NCBI GenBank assembly: GCA_902482195.1
Contig: CABSZQ010000028.1
Coordinates: forward strand, 1 to 9,158
DNA from: an uncultured Haemophilus sp.
Lineage (GTDB): Bacteria; Pseudomonadota; Gammaproteobacteria; Enterobacterales; Pasteurellaceae
Reading direction: 5' to 3'
Length of the DNA stretch: 9,158 nt
Position 1 is the first letter of the stretch. Every line of letters starts with the position of its first letter. Below are positions 8,324 to 9,158 of this stretch, piece after piece. The position numbers and the translations under genes are program-made. Under the pieces are notes generated by a model. That model had not been told where the DNA came from, searched no databases, and saw nothing but the letters and a program-made list of their open reading frames with translations.

Positions 8324-9158
8324 ATGAAAAAGACACTGATTTCAGCTTTAATTTTAACCGCACTTTTTACGGTAACAGGTTGCGAAGATAAAGAAGCGAA
8401 AGCAACTATTGAGCAACAAACACAGACAATAGCTCAACTGACGGCAGAAAATACGCAATTAAAAGCTGAAAAAGAAAAGACGGAGAAGGTTATTCCGGCA
8501 ATTATTGCTCAAGATGATGTGATTTTTGATAAAGAGGAAACCATCAAATATCCTAAATCGGCCAAAGAAGATGAATATACGCCTGTGGAAGGTAAACTTC
8601 ATTACAGCATTTCTACACTAAAAACGAATATTGAATGGTTAGATACACTACTTTTAGAACAAATTTCAAAAAATGCAGATGGCAAACCAAGAAGCCGAGA
8701 GCAGCTTATAGCAGATTACCAGCAAGCATATGATGAGACTAAGAAAGAGATGTTGGAATCTCCGATAATTGGTGTTGATGAAACCTTAGATTTAGCATTT
8801 AATCACCAAAGAGGTAAGCTTGCTGTATTTTTAATAAACTATTACAGCTATGGTGGTGGCGCTCATGGAGTTGGCGGTTATCATTATCTTAATATTGATT
8901 TAGAAACGAAAAAACTACTTTCATTTGATGATGTGTTTAAACCAAATCAGCAAGCTAAATTAAAAGAGCTGCTCTGGGAACGTTATACTCGATATGGCGA
9001 AGTAAAAGATGAGGAAGCATTTACCTCAAAAGATGCTTTTGAGGTGACCGACAATTTCTATTTAGATCATGATGGAATTCACTTTGTGTATAACGTGTAT
9101 GAAATTGCGTCTTATGCAGATGGACCACAGGAGCTGGTGATTGAGTGGTGGAATGCTT
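8324..9158 (+). CDS. RsiV-like (DUF3298-type) lipoprotein, 3' end outside the window
   Basis: The 278 visible residues begin with a lipoprotein signal peptide: MKK, a hydrophobic segment (4-18) and the lipobox VTGC with Cys20 as the lipidated residue. Glu at +2 is not the inner-membrane retention residue Asp, so an outer-membrane, periplasm-facing location is likely. Residues 24-54 are rich in Glu, Gln and Lys with spaced Leu/Ile and look like a short coiled coil. The rest resembles the DUF3298/RsiV fold: YSYGGGAHG (174-182), YLNIDLETKKLLSFDDVF (188-205) and a closing FYLDHDGIHF...YEIASYADGPQELVI segment. By comparison with that family only a few residues should be missing. The ATG is 7 bp after the selB stop, with AGG overlapping that stop codon, so it is probably cotranscribed with selA-selB. 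Function is unknown; a lysozyme-binding role like that of Bacillus RsiV is possible but not shown. Confidence 0.85.
   Translation, partial: MKKTLISALILTALFTVTGCEDKEAKATIEQQTQTIAQLTAENTQLKAEKEKTEKVIPAIIAQDDVIFDKEETIKYPKSAKEDEYTPVEGKLHYSISTLKTNIEWLDTLLLEQISKNADGKPRSREQLIADYQQAYDETKKEMLESPIIGVDETLDLAFNHQRGKLAVFLINYYSYGGGAHGVGGYHYLNIDLETKKLLSFDDVFKPNQQAKLKELLWERYTRYGEVKDEEAFTSKDAFEVTDNFYLDHDGIHFVYNVYEIASYADGPQELVIEWWNA
8357..8365 (-). repeat. DNA uptake signal sequence in the lipoprotein signal peptide
   Basis: This perfect ACCGCACTT core, followed by TTTACG, encodes Thr-Ala-Leu within the hydrophobic segment of the signal peptide (residues 12-14). Confidence 0.9.

Overview
The window looks like chromosomal DNA from a gamma-proteobacterium of the Pasteurellaceae, in the Haemophilus/Aggregatibacter group. 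The DNA is AT-rich. It carries seven perfect copies of the 9-base Hin-type uptake signal sequence (AAGTGCGGT or its complement ACCGCACTT). The ribosomal and elongation-factor proteins are close to their enterobacterial counterparts. I cannot fix the species from sequence alone.

Layout. Bases 1-181 hold one reading frame that is open except for a TAA at 53-55, probably the tail or remains of an upstream gene. A strong sigma70-like promoter (214-242) then drives the classical str operon on the + strand: rpsL (S12), rpsG (S7), fusA (EF-G) and tuf (EF-Tu). It ends at a good intrinsic terminator at 4791-4821. The rpsL-rpsG gap keeps what appears to be the S7 translational operator known from E. 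coli, but its small hairpin loop seems to have been expanded by a segment carrying an uptake signal. The rpsG-fusA and fusA-tuf gaps each hold a clean hairpin.

Downstream is a compact selenocysteine locus. The 95-nt tRNA-Sec gene selC (4911-5005, - strand) is divergent from selA (Sec synthase) and selB (Sec-specific elongation factor), which overlap by ATGA. The 72-bp region between selC and selA contains two overlapping opposed promoters embedded in a 43-bp near-palindrome. A third + strand gene, an RsiV-like/DUF3298 lipoprotein, starts 7 bp after selB and runs off the window.

How the genes work together. The str genes make two ribosomal proteins and the two main elongation GTPases. SelC is charged with serine, converted to Sec-tRNA by SelA using selenophosphate, and delivered by SelB to UGA codons marked by a SECIS hairpin. 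SelB is a specialised relative of EF-Tu, so general and specialised elongation GTPases lie side by side. selD (selenophosphate synthetase) and the selenoprotein genes are not in this window. I found no mobile element, CRISPR array or clearly new multi-gene system; the most interesting signals are regulatory and architectural.
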